DNA of 64,000 nt, from positions 13,268,001 to 13,332,000 of the forward strand of contig NC_052140.2 of assembly GCF_016086655.4 (NCBI RefSeq), written 5' to 3'. Made by a program: the position numbers and the translations under genes. Every line of letters begins with the position of its first letter. The first letter of the stretch is position 1. The DNA comes from Lepeophtheirus salmonis. Taxonomy: Eukaryota; Arthropoda; Copepoda; Siphonostomatoida; Caligidae. The notes beneath the pieces are model-generated. The model did no database searches and was not told the origin of the DNA. It saw only the letters and a list, made by a program, of their open reading frames with translations. This document shows positions 23,504 to 35,222 of this stretch, piece after piece.

Positions 23504-24311
23504 ATCTAGGAGTTACTTACTTGGAAATAATGAGGAGGTGGACATTCGATAGCGGAACCAATTTTTGCCAGAGTCCATGATTGGATTCAAACCTACTTAA
23601 AATTCAATTTTTGAATTTAATTTTTGGTATATAGGATTTTTGATTTTTTTTAAACCCTCAAAAAAATAAGTCCCCCAAAATTTAATTCAGCTGAAACCCC
23701 TGTTAAGGCGTCATAAGGATATTAATGATTTGAAAATGAATACATAAAAGCTTTTTTATCAAAATAAAGTGGACAAAATGATAGGAATCACGATATGGAG
23801 TTCAAAAGGCACACAGTGGCACGTGAATCAAATATACGTATAAGTGAACGTACTCCTCATGTATAAAAGGAACAAATATTTGTTCATAAATATGATCTGT
23901 TAATGACCTCGTGTTTACAGCCGTGTTTGCTTATAGCTCATTGTTTCGTAAACATGGATATTTTTTTTAGCTACAACTGAAACCATAAGGTCCAGTCTGA
24001 TTTATTAGTGATAAAACGATTTAAAAAGAATCCGCTGCCGATTCTCCATGGATTCCAACATTATTTAGAAGACTACTAATAGCCTTTCGAATATTTTATA
24101 TATTAGTATATTTATAAGGTATCCAACGAACATCGCTGGTTAGATTGTAATAAGTTCACTTGAGCATTTGGAGGTTTACCGATGTTTCAGCACTACTAAC
24201 GAGTCCAACGGGTAAGTTGGTATAGGACAATGATCATAAACTTTAAGAAACGTTCAATAGGGTTCCAGATCCGAGACAACCTGCACTACATTTACAGTAC
24301 TTAATGCACTA

Positions 24312-25171
24312 GAACAGTGGTTTTTGAACTGGCGGGAAATGACATTTCTGTGGGACGGAAGAACCACTTTTCAAAATTTCACCAATTTGAATTTCAACCA
24401 ATTTTTCCAAATTTTCAAATCCCAACCATTTACAGACTGTTTTAATAATAATAAAAAAATATATATATGAGGTCATGTTTGGTAAAAGTGACAATAATGT
24501 TAGGTTAGAAATGTCAAGAGCGGCTCCCTGCAAGCTCATTCCTGTCGCGTCACTCCCATTATTTAATAATTATTCATACATATTCTTATGTTTATTTTAT
24601 TTACTGTTTGTAGTGATGATATTGTATATTAAGGGTTAAGATATGTGAATGCTCGGAAAGAAGCGAGACAAGTTCCGAGACTGGTCACAGCGCCAAAACT
24701 ACCAGTGGAGTCAGTGACGTTCTCAAAAATGAAGCCATCATCAACCTCAACTTATTTCTCGTACATTAAAAGTAACAACCCCATGATGGAATTCACGAGG
24801 GATTCCTTCAGCTTTCGAGTTGACAACTTTACAAATGAAGCAGAAACATCACAGACCAGTTTTTGACTTCCTGCATGACTCAGCAGCAAAAACTGTTTTT
24901 GCAGAGAAAAGCCTGATATCATTTTGTGCCACTATATATGTATGGTCCTTATCCTCCCATTGCTATGGCGGCGGATACACTACTGGTTGCATTTCGCCCA
25001 CGTACCTTTTGCAAGTCGGCGTTTTGGAGCATGACTTTACTAAAAAGTGAGGAATTGGAGAAAAACGGTTTCTGCACAAACTATGTACATTTGAACAAGT
25101 TTGTTGAAGTTCAGTTTCCGTTCAATTTGTTTTTGTCAGCTTTCGACATTTCTGCATCATATATTATTTGA
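24312..25171 (+). pseudogene. Possible hAT relic (TIR-like start and C-terminal fragment)
   Basis: The sequence ACAGTGGTTTTTGAACTGGC at about 24314 resembles hAT (Charlie-type) TIRs, CAGTGGTTCTCAAACTGG. Downstream, a frame ending at 25171 reads LLVAFRPRTFCKSAFWSM and TLLKSEE, which may correspond to the 'FxxTYLCExxFSxMxxIKSK' block of the hAT dimerisation region. A 73-codon frame at 24645-24866 has no motif that I know. No right TIR was found. Both signals are weak alone. Confidence 0.3.
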
Positions 25172-25329
25172 CTACGAGACTTTATAAAATTATAAGACTA
25201 AAGTCATAAATTTAAAAAAATCCTTTCCCGTATCTTGAAGGAAATTTTCTCGTTATATTTTTTTCATAACTGAGAAAAGTAATAAAAAGTTAATTACCAT
25301 TAATACATTTGAATTGGAATAGAAAAATC

Positions 25330-25420
25330 GAAAATGACATCATATTTTCCTGATGCCGATTCCAGAAAAATCACCCAGCATCCGATTATCCCACTCCGAT
25401 TAGTTGTCCCAGTTCTAACT
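25330..25420 (+). repeat. CCGATTCC repeat, copy 1 of 2
   Basis: CATATTTTCCTGATGCCGAT, CCAGAAAAATCACCC and CTCCGATTAGTTGTCCCA occur in the same order at 27703-27775. Confidence 0.6.
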
Positions 25421-26792
25421 TTTAGTTTCCTCAAACAATTTCACATTTGATTATACTTTTCAATATGTACCTCTTCAGTTTAAGTATTCTTTAACTTCGG
25501 TTAGAGGGGCTGTACCCTCCTCCAAATTAAGACATTATTGCTTTTTACATATTCATGGTATAACAACAAAATCCTGCGCTTTTGATCGATTTACTTTAAA
25601 TTAAGATAAAATGGTACTTTTTTTAATTTTATTTTACAAAAACAAAAACGGAGTAGTAGATAAAATTGTTGAGAAAAAATAAATAACGGCATCAATTCGG
25701 GTTCTAGTCCGTGCGCAGGCTCTGGAAAATAAAGCCCGATTTAAATTCTTGCATTCTATCAGATTCGATCAGATACTGCTTGGTGAAAACAAAATAGTCC
25801 ATCGGATTCTATCTGGTGAGATAGGAGGCCCAATATCCTTGGACAATGGACACCCAGTCGTGGTATTGCTCCTGGAGTCAATTCTATATTGTTTTTAGAT
25901 ATCTAGTAGGGTGCCAAGTCCTGCAACCCTTATCAACTTATTATCTTTGATACCACAGATTGCCAACACCTAGATCGTTGCTCACCAAAACTTTTTTTAA
26001 CAGCGTACCTGCATTTTGCCTCTAAAAATGTAATAGCCTTGAAATCTTCGGTTGTCCACTCCCTGGGGGTGATGTTTTGGCGTCTAAGTAAAATATTTAT
26101 ATGCATATATAAGTATATCTCACTGCAAAAAATTAATTGTGCGATTTCATCATCATATATACCGGGAAAATTAGGAATCTGAAGCCCCAGATTTTATTAT
26201 TACACTCTGTAATTGGGAACAAGATATCACGTGTAATTCTGATAAGTTATATATTTTTAAAGTGCGTTTTGTTCATCTTTTAACATGCCTCACCTTTACG
26301 GATATGATTTGGTTATATAAATATTACTGTTTTATTCACTTCGTACTCTATAGAAATCCCATCTCTAGTCATTTTTTGATGGAAGGTGTATAATGAGTAA
26401 ATATAAATAAATTGTTCGCGTGTTTTTTGATTAATTATTATTTTATCCAGCTTGTCCTTGGAGCCCCTTTAGACTAAACTCATCAATTTGTAAACTGAGA
26501 CACATTACAACAACGTAGTGAGAATTATGTCTACTAGAGGACACTTTATGATTTGGTACTTTTAAAAGATTGATGACAGGACGGGACTTAACTGGATATG
26601 ACGTGTGGCGGAAGCAATACTAAATTAGGTGTAGTAAAAACAAATCCATTATTTTTCCTGACCTTAGTCGCACTGCATATGTGCGATCGGTTTACGTTAG
26701 ATGGTGTTCCAAGGATAATATTTTGTACTAAATTAACTTCTGGAACAGTTTTTGTGATAATTCGACTACGTATATTCGTGCGCACGTCAAAG

Positions 26793-27085
26793 ATGTACAC
26801 AGGTAATAAGAAAATACGCCATATTTTAAAGTGTTTCTTATATAGAGGCGAAAACGGCTATCAGGTGGCTGAAAATTTAAATAACGTTTATGGTCCTTAT
26901 ACCGTTAACAGTTAAACATGCAGTTTAATGGTTTAGAAGATTTTATTATGGAAATTTTGATCTCAAAGAAGTGCCACGCTATGAAAAGCCAATAGTGGAC
27001 AAAGTAAATAAAATATTGGAAATCGTCTAGTACATCCGTCAAACAAGCACTGTTTCGCTTGACAAGGAGATAATAATTATTGAAA
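26793..27085 (+). pseudogene. mariner transposase N-terminal relic
   Basis: The ATG at 26793 starts MYTGNKKIRHILKCFLYRGE, then NGYQVAENLNNVYGPYTVNS, the first helix-turn-helix of mariner transposases (typically 'QIRHILLYxFxxGxxAxxAxxxICxVYGxxxV'). A one-base shift then gives VxWFRRFYYGNFDLKEVPRY, EKPIVDKVNKILEIV, matching 'WFxRFxSGNFDxxDxPRSGRPIVEKVDxI'. A stop follows (TAG after LEIV) and the sequence runs into a poly-A tract at 27085. Nothing of the DDD catalytic domain remains. The 'FDLKExPR' and 'IVDKVxKILE' wording points to the irritans/mellifera side of mariner rather than Mos1. Confidence 0.8.
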
Positions 27086-27284
27086 AAAAAAAAAAAAAAA
27101 AAAAAAATCTATTAAAAATATTTCTTTTCACTACATATAAAAAACACAAATTTTTGGGCTATAAATTAGTGAAAAAAAAAAAAAAATCAAATGCCGATTC
27201 CCATGCTATTCTTGTAAATTTTCCCAATGTCCATTTTTATAATATTTTAAATAATAGTAAACAAACACCACTTTGCTATCCAAG

Positions 27285-27660
27285 GCGTCCACAGGATTAT
27301 ATTTTAGGGGAAGGGGCTTGGTTTTTGTATTTTTTTTGGAAAAAAAATACAAAAATTTCAAATATTAAATTTTTTAAAGAAAATTTTAATTACATAATTT
27401 GATATTTTTTTTTTTTTCAAAAATTCACAGCTGTTCATCTAAAAGAATTTGGTGAAAAAATTCAAATATGTTAATTTTTTTGGAAAAAATTTCAAAAATG
27501 AAATTTATCATCTAGTTAGTTTTTTAATTTTACATTTTTTGGAGAAAAGTTTCAAACAGACATAGTTATTTACAGGAAATTAATTTTTTCAGAAAAAAAT
27601 TTCAAAAATTAAATTTATTAATAAAAAGAAAAAATTTTCAAAACTTGAATATGTAATAAA
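27285..27660. repeat. GTCCACAGG motif followed by AT-rich degenerate repeat
   Basis: GGCGTCCACAGGATTAT and GGGGAAGGGGCTTGG are followed by irregular TTTTTTGGAAAAAAATTTCAA units to about 27660. The same association of the two parts is seen at 36330-36540. Confidence 0.55.
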
Positions 27661-27702
27661 AGTGAAATGCCAGTAATAAATAAGAATCGGAATCCCAAAT
27701 TA

Positions 27703-27775
27703 AACATTATTTTCCTGATACTAATCCCAGAAAAAACACCCGATTCTCTGATTCCGATTAATCGTCCCATCACTA
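27703..27775 (+). repeat. CCGATTCC repeat, copy 2 of 2
   Basis: Same order of blocks as 25330-25420, direct orientation: ATTATTTTCCTGATACTAAT, CCCAGAAAAAACACCC, GATTCCGATTAATCGTCCCA. Confidence 0.6.
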
Positions 27776-28404
27776 AATATGAATGCTTTGCATATCACAA
27801 CGTGAATGATCGTCATCAAATGTACAGTCACTACCAAGCAAAAAAACTCTTTTTTATGGCCCAATATTAAAGAAAAAATATATATATGAATATCTAAAGT
27901 CGTTTGTATAATTATGAAAGATACATTATTCAAATTCCTTACATTTAATTCACCCCGTGTAAGAGTCTTGCTCATGATCATTTTTTTTCTACAAAAATGT
28001 AATTTTTTTTTTGTGTACATATATGTCCATATTATTCGATGCAAAAGGCTTGTCTACCTTTCGGATCCTCCTCATTCCCTCTTTAATCAAATTAGCTTTA
28101 TTAAAATGGGTTTGTTTGTAATTTTGTTTGATGTTTTATCATTCCATTGTCCAATGTCTTTTAATGCATAATTGTGTCATTGCTTACAAGCATTCATTTT
28201 CTAAATGATTCATTAATCTTATGTCTGAGACAATGATAACTTGGAATGAAAGAGTGAATGAGTATTTAATTATAATTAGGGTTTGGGTTTTTGTGAGACA
28301 AAATACTGTTTTGTAATTGTAAAAGTAACCCTGTTGTTACTTTGTTCTTCTATGTAGTTATGTTCGTGAAGTTACGATATCAATGGTTTGGACCGACTCC
28401 CGTA

Positions 28405-28500
28405 CCACATTAGGTATCCAGGGATGTCCACAGGTGGTAGGCTAGAGGGGATGTAGCCCCCTTCCCCCTAAAAATTAAGTAACTTTTGTTTTTCACTTTA
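28405..28500 (+). repeat. GTCCACAGG / GCTAGAGGGG dispersed motif
   Basis: ATGTCCACAGGTGG, GCTAGAGGGGATGTAGCCCC and CCCCTAAAAATTAAG, the fullest copy of the motif described at 21435. Confidence 0.5.
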
Positions 28501-28679
28501 GAGTTTATAAGTAAAATATATTCTCTCCTCAAGAATAAAGAATAATGAAACAGTTTTAGAAAATTAAAAAAAAACATATGTTCTGGAAGGAACTACAAAT
28601 AGTGTATTATTTTCATCCATGATTAGGGATGAAAATCAGTTGCATTTTTTAGCTTGCCCGTTTTTTGAGATGCATAACT

Positions 28680-29060
28680 GAAAATTAAATTTTTCATTAA
28701 TATTTAATTCCTGAAGAGTGAACTTAATTTTCTACTAGATACAACATTTTATAGATATGTACGAAACTGGACCGAACATTTGTGTATGCTCATATGAGAC
28801 GGAAAGTAACCCTGAGGATCTGTTGAAGAGTTAAAATTGAAAGTCCTTGTTATAATCAGAGTAGACTAAAAGATCGACATTGGAGTAATTATTGCTAATG
28901 TCCTTGAGTATTTCCTTCTTTCTTTCCCCCATCATCTGCTGCTTGGAGCTGATCTAATGAAACGTCATGACCGATAAACCGCTCTCATCTCCAACATTCT
29001 TCAAATTCTCAGAGGTACCATATTATTATTTTTTTTTAACATGCCTAAAATACTCTCGAT
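28680..29060 (+). repeat. GCTGATCTAATGAAACG dispersed repeat
   Basis: Conserved block GAGCTGATCTAATGAAACGT (28946-28965), followed by TCATGACC and CAAATTCTCAGAGGTACC. Aligns to 8280-8660 and 30870-31230, and inversely to the 12.2-12.9 kb and 62.8-63.5 kb copies. Confidence 0.6.
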
Positions 29061-29825
29061 TAGTATGTTTGACAATTTTGGTGCTGTCTTAGTTAAACTA
29101 TAAGTATATATTTGTATAGTCTGTGATAATCATCATATATCCATTGACGCCTATAAAATATAACTGGGCTGACGCACCTATAACTTTTATAATAAATTAA
29201 TATGCGCCTATATTGAAGGATTGCGACTTGATGCCTTTTAGTACTGTTATATTCAGACCCCCCTCCCCCATTTTTAAACTAATTTGCAATTACATAAATA
29301 TTTCTCAATATATATGTTCTTTACTTTGTCCGATTTTAGTTTATTAACCAATCTGTGACGTAATTGAAAACACTTATATATACATATTCATTGATTTTTA
29401 TGAAAGAAAAAATAATATATTTACCTTAAAAAATATTATAAATTAAATTACTGACTAATGGTGAGAAATCTACAGGTGTAAATATATATTCAGCAATTAA
29501 GTCTACTAAAGGCCTGGGGAAAGGAAATAAAAACTCTGATTAGTGCTTACTTTTTACCCATTTTGAAAATAAATATAGGGGAAAAGCCGCAAGTAACGAA
29601 TAAATCAGTCAACACAGACTATTATAAAAAAACCTTGACAATCCAAATCGCCTTTATCCTTCTTTTTTTTTAAATTTATCTCCTCATGTCATTAAGAATT
29701 TTTTATTCTTGAACAAATAGCTCTTGAAAATATAATATACTCTGCTCATTTTTCATTAAAATCGATTATATCAGTAGATATCAGAGTTTCTCATATCTCT
29801 TAATACAAATCAAACACATGCAACA

Positions 29826-30603
29826 ATTCAAAAGTTCTTGCAAAGACCAAAGGATAACACTACTAGCAAGTTTCGAGGTTATGTTAGGCGACTGTCTCTT
29901 GGATTCACAAGGAATAATCCTCATCGACTAACTGGAAAAGGGTACCACTATTATAGGTCCATATTATTCATCGTTATTGGACCGTTTTAAAGCCTTGAAA
30001 ATCCAAATCGCCTTTGTCCCTTCAAGAAAAACGCCACGATTGGCCCACAAAATGTCCTTTTCCATCACCACTATTTACGAACTTACACCTCAGTAGTTTT
30101 GGTCGCAAAATTAATAGAAATAGGATTCCAACTTGAGATGCCCAAAGCACTACCTATCTCACGCACCTTCACTCTTCTTTCATCCATCACCATACTATGG
30201 ATTTATCAATAATTCTGGAGTAGTAACTCGAACAAGGCGTCCAGAAAGTTCAGTGTAACTTGTGCTCATATGGCCACTCCAAATTTTTTGAAACCACTTA
30301 TAAACTGTACTAATCGAAGGCGTAGAGTCTCCATAAGGGCTATCAAGCTTCTTATTAGTCTCCTGAGGCGATTTGCCTTTCATAAAGTAATGTTTAATAA
30401 ACACACGAAATTCTTTTCCCTTCATTTTTTGAAAATCACTCAACTTCCTCGATTCTAACGAATGGCAAGAAGAAAAAGATAGATCGGTCTGTCTGAAATT
30501 GGTGTGTGTTCTTCCAAGAGATGCTCACTAATCATATCCCAATACACGCGAGTTGTGCCATCTTTTGGACTTTACACAGACTTTTCAAACGACCTTCGTA
30601 TAT
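29826..30603 (-). mobile_element. mariner element with long inverted ends, internally deleted
   Basis: The right end, read inward on the minus strand from about 30601, is TACGAAGGTCGTTTGAAAAG, followed after some 70 bp by AGCATCTCTTGG. The left end, read inward on the plus strand from 29826, is CAATTCAAAAGTTCTTGC with GAGGTTATGTTAGG and GACTGTCTCTTGG. Both align with the solo end at 31843-31960. The arms are therefore about 100 bp long, longer than ordinary mariner TIRs (about 28 bp). The total of about 0.78 kb is well below the 1.3 kb of a complete element. A motif AATCCAAATCGCCTTTG near 30001 also occurs near 29643. Confidence 0.65.
29950..30443 (-). pseudogene. mariner transposase relic (Mos1/cecropia-like)
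   Basis: The ATG at 30443 (the first of the frame by which the family start can be read, KMKGKEFRVFIKHYFMKGKS) leads through YGDSTPSISTVYKWFQKI, WSGHMSTSYTELSGRLVRV. This matches the Mos1/cecropia-like helix-turn-helix and linker: 'KKEYRVLIKHxFLKGKxxxEAxxxLDxxxxDSAPxxSTVxxWxxxFKRGxMSTxDxxxSGRP'. After a short gap, MVMDERRVKVREIGSALGIS continues the second HTH ('ILxDRRxKVREIAEAxxIS'). Past about 30110 the frame becomes unreadable. The catalytic aspartates cannot be identified. This is a different mariner lineage from the one at 26793. Confidence 0.8.
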
Positions 30604-30849
30604 CTTATTTGCTTTAATAATCCATCCACATTTGAAAGAAAAATTTCAAGGACCAACAGTTAAGAACCTGTGCCAAGGAAGGAGAGTCCGAAGAACTGAT
30701 ATGATCGGGCCTAAGACTGTACTGGACTTTACCGAATAAATGACGATCAACAGAACAGAAGGGTTATAATTTATTGTCATATTCAAAATATAATTAAAGG
30801 TAGATTAATTCTGCTTATGACCTTTCTAGATACAGAATAAGATTGGTGC

Positions 30850-31230
30850 TTATTTTGTTTTTCTGAATGCTGCTCGAAGATAATAATTCCATAACGCCAT
30901 TTTAGCTTTCCTTATTTTTTTCGGAATTGTTAATCTGAAGAATGAATTTTCATTTCCTTAGCATTCGTGTGTACTCATAAAAGAAGTATTTGTTGTGAAG
31001 TTTTGAAAGTTCTTATTGCTATCAAAGTAGAATTAAGGATCAACGTTCGATTAATTCTTGCCAATGTCCTTGTTTATTTCCCTCTCCCCCTCCTCACATG
31101 TCACAGCTGATTGTAGCTGATCTAATGAAACGCCATGGAAGTTAAGCTGCTCCCTTCCTATAGATTCTTCACATTGTTAGGGTTACAAAGTTCTTTTTTG
31201 GTGTTTTTTTTTGTAACATGAGCAAAATGC
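30850..31230 (+). repeat. GCTGATCTAATGAAACG dispersed repeat
   Basis: Block TAGCTGATCTAATGAAACGC at 31114-31133, followed by CATTGTTAGGGTTAC. Collinear with 28680-29060. Confidence 0.6.
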
Positions 31231-31792
31231 TACCGACTAACACCCCTAGGCATCTACTTACCCCTTTCAAGGAGCCTCATCCAATGCAGCACTAATAGGT
31301 GGTGATTCCACAAAGGTCCTGGTCAAAACTCGTAGTTATTTACTATTGACGTAGTTATATTAAAGAACTCCAAATAGCCCTGTGCACTAGCTAGCCCGCT
31401 CTCTCCTATATTTGATATTTTGATGATGTAGTTCCTTGGTGATTTATGCATTCATTAATACCTACATAGATCCATATTTATTCTTAATTGACATAAAACA
31501 ACAACAACTAGGGCAATTAATTGCTTATATCTTGAATATATCGTTAAGTACTAAGTAGTTATGGAAAAAGAGGATCAATCTCTCTCTTGTTTGTTCGTTT
31601 TGCACTCTCAGGGTGGTCTACTATTAATAATTATTCCGTGTATGTCCAAATAATTTCATGTATATAGTATATAATAAACGTATTTCTTTTCAAAAACAAG
31701 AAAATAAAAATCTTGATCTCTTTTTTCTGAAAGAGGACTTGAAAGAAACGAAGTGGTATCACAAATAATTAAGATACATATTTATTACACAA

Positions 31793-31835
31793 CTAGTAGG
31801 AGTACCCGGCATTGCCCAGAGTTATTAAGCGTTAC
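31793..31835 (-). repeat. Helitron-like 3' end (inverse orientation)
   Basis: Read on the minus strand: CTGGGCAATGCCGGG, eight bases, then CTAG followed by T. A GC hairpin a few bases before a CTRR end is the classical Helitron 3' signature. Confidence 0.45.
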
Positions 31836-31842
31836 TAATACG

Positions 31843-31960
31843 AGGGTCGTTTGAAAAGACGGTGCAAAGACAGAAAGATGGCGGCACATCTTTCGGACTA
31901 CTGGCATGTATAGAGGTTATGTTTGGTTAGTAGCGTCTCTTGAAGGAACACACAAACTTT
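31843..31960 (+). repeat. Solo mariner end
   Basis: GAGGGTCGTTTGAAAAGACG, then GTGCAAAGACAGAAAGATGG, GAGGTTATGTTTGG and GCGTCTCTTGAAGG. Homologous with both ends of the 29826-30603 element. No transposase sequence follows within the next kilobase. Confidence 0.6.
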
Positions 31961-32039
31961 CAGGATTTAATGTTTTTTAAAGGCCCGGGCCTTAATGTTG
32001 ACCAATCACCCTTAAGAAACTTTTTGCACCTCGTTTAAT

Positions 32040-33420
32040 TTTTTTTTCTCCAAATGATAAATACAAAAGTTCCTTGATTTGGGGCGGGGGGTGCTACCGC
32101 CTCCAACGCATACCCGATGTATGTAGTCTGATGTTCTCACCTTCAGATTGAAAGAGCAATAATAAAAATTTGAGAATTTTTGTATAATGACATGATGAGG
32201 AAGCAAGTACATTAGTTTAGAGACTTAAGTACTTTGAGCTTGTTCTTGCTTCACCATTACGCCATAAACAAATTGTCCTGTCCATGACGTAGCCCACAAA
32301 ATTTCTGAGCTAGGAAAAACTTTATAAAACAAACCCAAAGATGAAATTAACTTTTTATCGTCATCAACTTTCTGAACTAGTCCTTCCCCCCTCCCCTATA
32401 AAAAAAAGCCTGCGGAGGTCCTTGCACGTGCTTTTGAATTGCTCATAACAATATTTTTTTTTTTTGGGTAAGTATAAAAAATATTTCAATGATGAGGCTC
32501 CTTTTTACCAAATGCAATTTTGGTACAGGCGGGCTGGACATTAATATTGGTACATATCTTCTATAAAGATCCCCTGAGACGGGTGAGTATTTTTTAAATA
32601 TTAAGCCCATTTGCAGCGCGGTTTTTATGATTTTTAATATGTTCTACGTATGAGTATTATAAGAAATTAACATTTGTTTTACCCACGTTAAGGGCTTAAA
32701 TAGCTTGTATACAAAATTACTTCACAAGGCTTATATGTAAATTATATAATGTAACTAAAAAATGTTCTACATTTATGACTTTTCTTTAAAGAAGGAGTAT
32801 TACAGGGCCCTATGGGAAATGGATTATGCTGGGTCTAAATCATATTGCGTATAGGAGTATGGATAATAATTAGTATATTAGAATAGGTTGGGGTTTATAG
32901 TGCGCGGGGTCTGGAACAAAGAAAAATACTCGAGGTTTTTCCCCATTTTAGAAATTTGAATTTAATTTAAAAATAATTAATTTATTATTTTCATGTTTTT
33001 TTTCAACTTAGAAGCCTAATGGAAATGCAAGGACGACTGTAACTACAGTGGTTATGGTGCCCTAAATCTGGCTCTGTGATGCAACCCGTAAAAAGTTGCA
33101 ACTAGCATTGTAGCCAAGGATCTGTCTACATGGAATAAATCACTGAACACCGATCCGAAACGAAAATCGGTCTTGTACCGAGTAGTCTCAACACTAATAT
33201 ATTAATTATTAACGATAAGTGATGACGAATAATCATATTCTGTCAAGGCTGGTTTTAGGCATCCCACAATGCAAATCTAAGTATGGTTTATTATTATTTC
33301 CATTCTTTCTATGATTTATTCAATGCTATAGTTATTCATTATATCAAAAATCGTATTTTCCAAGAGAGTATTTCCTTATTTGGGCGAATGCAATGCCAAG
33401 AAATATGAGTACGTTATCCC
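32040..33420. other. No supported gene
   Basis: AT-rich. A minus-strand frame at 32012-32212 has no known motif. Near 33418 a diverged CCCGGAATTACTCAGGGCTT resembles the Helitron-like ends. Confidence 0.4.
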
Positions 33421-33529
33421 GGAATTACTCAGGGCTTAACATCTGTAGGAACTTTTCCGGAAATACAACAAATTGCATTCTATATGTTTCATTTAATCTG
33501 TATTAATGAAATAAGGGTGCACTCGTGTG

Positions 33530-34272
33530 TATTTATAAAAACATCAACTCTTGCTTCCTTCAATCTAAAAGGATGTTTCATTAAGGAAATTAAGGCATTT
33601 CATTGTGTGACCATGAGATACAGTTTGAGTATTTAGTGAGCTGATACAGTTTGACTAAATTAAGTGAGCCCCCTGTTCTTTTGCAGGAAAAAATTTGCTA
33701 ATTGTCTTGAAAAAAGTATTTAAAAAGTAACATTGATTCAACTTCAGTCCCATTTAGGAAGTAAAAAATAATAATTTATGAATGTATGTGTATATGAAAA
33801 GAAGTCACCGGATGCAATGAATTTGTGCTCCATCATGTATATCGTATACCAACATAGTATAAAGATAAAAAAAAAAGTCTTATTACACAACAGAGAACAC
33901 TGTATAGAATTAATTAAATCTCACAGGCGTTTAGTTCAACTCATATTAAAAAAACAAAAAACAAAGAGGGAAGTACTTTATACAAAATTTAAAAAATGAA
34001 TTGACTTTAGATTATGTTTATCCAGGAGTTAAAGTGCTACTTGGCTCATTAAATTATATTAAATTTTCTTTTCAAGCTGTTACGATTACTTTTTATTCTT
34101 GAGGATATAACTTTTAAGTATTGAGTGAGGGCCTACATCTGAGTATCCTCATGAAAAGTGGAAAGTAACATCCAGGATCTGTTGGGGAGTTATCTTCTAT
34201 ATTATGAAAGCAAAAATGTGTATGCCTGTGGACCCCTAATAACTCAGGGATTTGCCGGGTAAGACCGCTAGT
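33530..34272 (+). repeat. Helitron-like repeat family H, long copy 1
   Basis: Collinear with 59960-60700 over about 750 bp: TTCAATCTAAAAGGATGTT, ATGACCATGAGATACA, TCTTGCTAATTGTC-like block, AAAGTAACATTG, GTGCTCCATCATGTATATC, TATTGAGTGAG, AAAATGTGTATGCCTGTG, and the end GCCGGGTAAGACCGCTAG (CTAG at 34268-34271, then T). It has no coding sequence; the 73-codon frame at 33778-33999 is AT-rich and inside the repeat. Non-autonomous Helitron is the best guess. Confidence 0.5.
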
Positions 34273-34773
34273 TATATACAATTCATTAAATTAAACTTTG
34301 AATTGGGGATAGCTGTTTGCTTACTCCTTACATGATGAAACATTTATAAATGAGCCAAAAGAAGACCATATTAAAGAAGAGCTATTTGGGTAAATTTATT
34401 TATAAAATATATATTTTTTTAAATGATTGGTTGTCTTTTACACAACTTTTACTGCTCAGAAAATGGAGTGTGAAGTCTGAATAAATATAATTTTAAAGAA
34501 AAATGCAAATTTGGTCATAGTTTCTTATACAAAACAAATGAGCAACGGGGATTATGTTCGGAAAAGTAATGAACGGACAAACTTTGTTGAGAAAGATTGT
34601 ACTACTGTTAGCTAAGAGTTAGTTAAATAATTATTACTGCTTGCTATACATACATCAAATAAAATTTTAAACATATGAGGCAACGCCCACGCTCACAGAA
34701 CGGGATATTTGGGCTACTACAGCAGATGCTAAAACCTACTTTACATTCCAATTTTGTTCGACAATATTTTTTA

Positions 34774-35031
34774 TTTCTTACATTTCATAGATTTTAGAAT
34801 ACGAAAGTCTTCGTTTTCCTCATTCATTGCTTCATGTCTCTCATAAGATAGGCCGGGGTATCTATTGATGAGATGGTGGTCTGCAATTTGCAATTCTTCT
34901 ATACATACATTGCACCTTGAGCTTATGTCTTTCCACTTGCTTAGGTGGGCTAGAAAAGGGTAATGTCCAGTGTAGGCTTGTACAATGAGTCTCAATTTTT
35001 CTCTTCCGAGCTTGATACATGCAACTTCGGC
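34774..35031 (-). pseudogene. LINE C-terminal fragment (RNase H / zinc-knuckle side)
   Basis: On the minus strand a stop lies immediately before AEVACIKLGREKLRLIVQAY, then TGHYPFLAHL, SRCNVCIEELQIADHHLI and NRYPGLSYERHEAM. The order 'LRxLxxxxTGHxPxxxHLxxxxxxxxxxCxxCxExxxxxxHLLxxCPxLxxxR' is known from the end of R1/I-type LINE ORF2 proteins. The knuckle here is CNVC...HH, and the last cysteine is replaced by arginine (NRYPG for ECP). It is a short truncated remnant; no RT is present nearby. Confidence 0.7.
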
Positions 35032-35222
35032 TTATTTAGCATAGTATGCGTATGTTTCATACTTTGATCTTTTTTATATCGTTCACAACAATATTGATAT
35101 GTAGAAGTAGTTATGAATTACCTTTTTTATGTAGCTCGGAGGCGTCCTACTGATAAGATTGTACTACTGATCAACATAACTTATCAAAATGGAATTGCCA
35201 TAGCACAGTGACAACGCGCTTG

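Noticed and set aside
26598..26792. 65 codons upstream of the mariner start at 26793 as part of the protein
   Set aside because: The mariner N-terminus begins at MYTGNKK; the upstream residues do not match the family and are probably 5' untranslated DNA that happens to be open.
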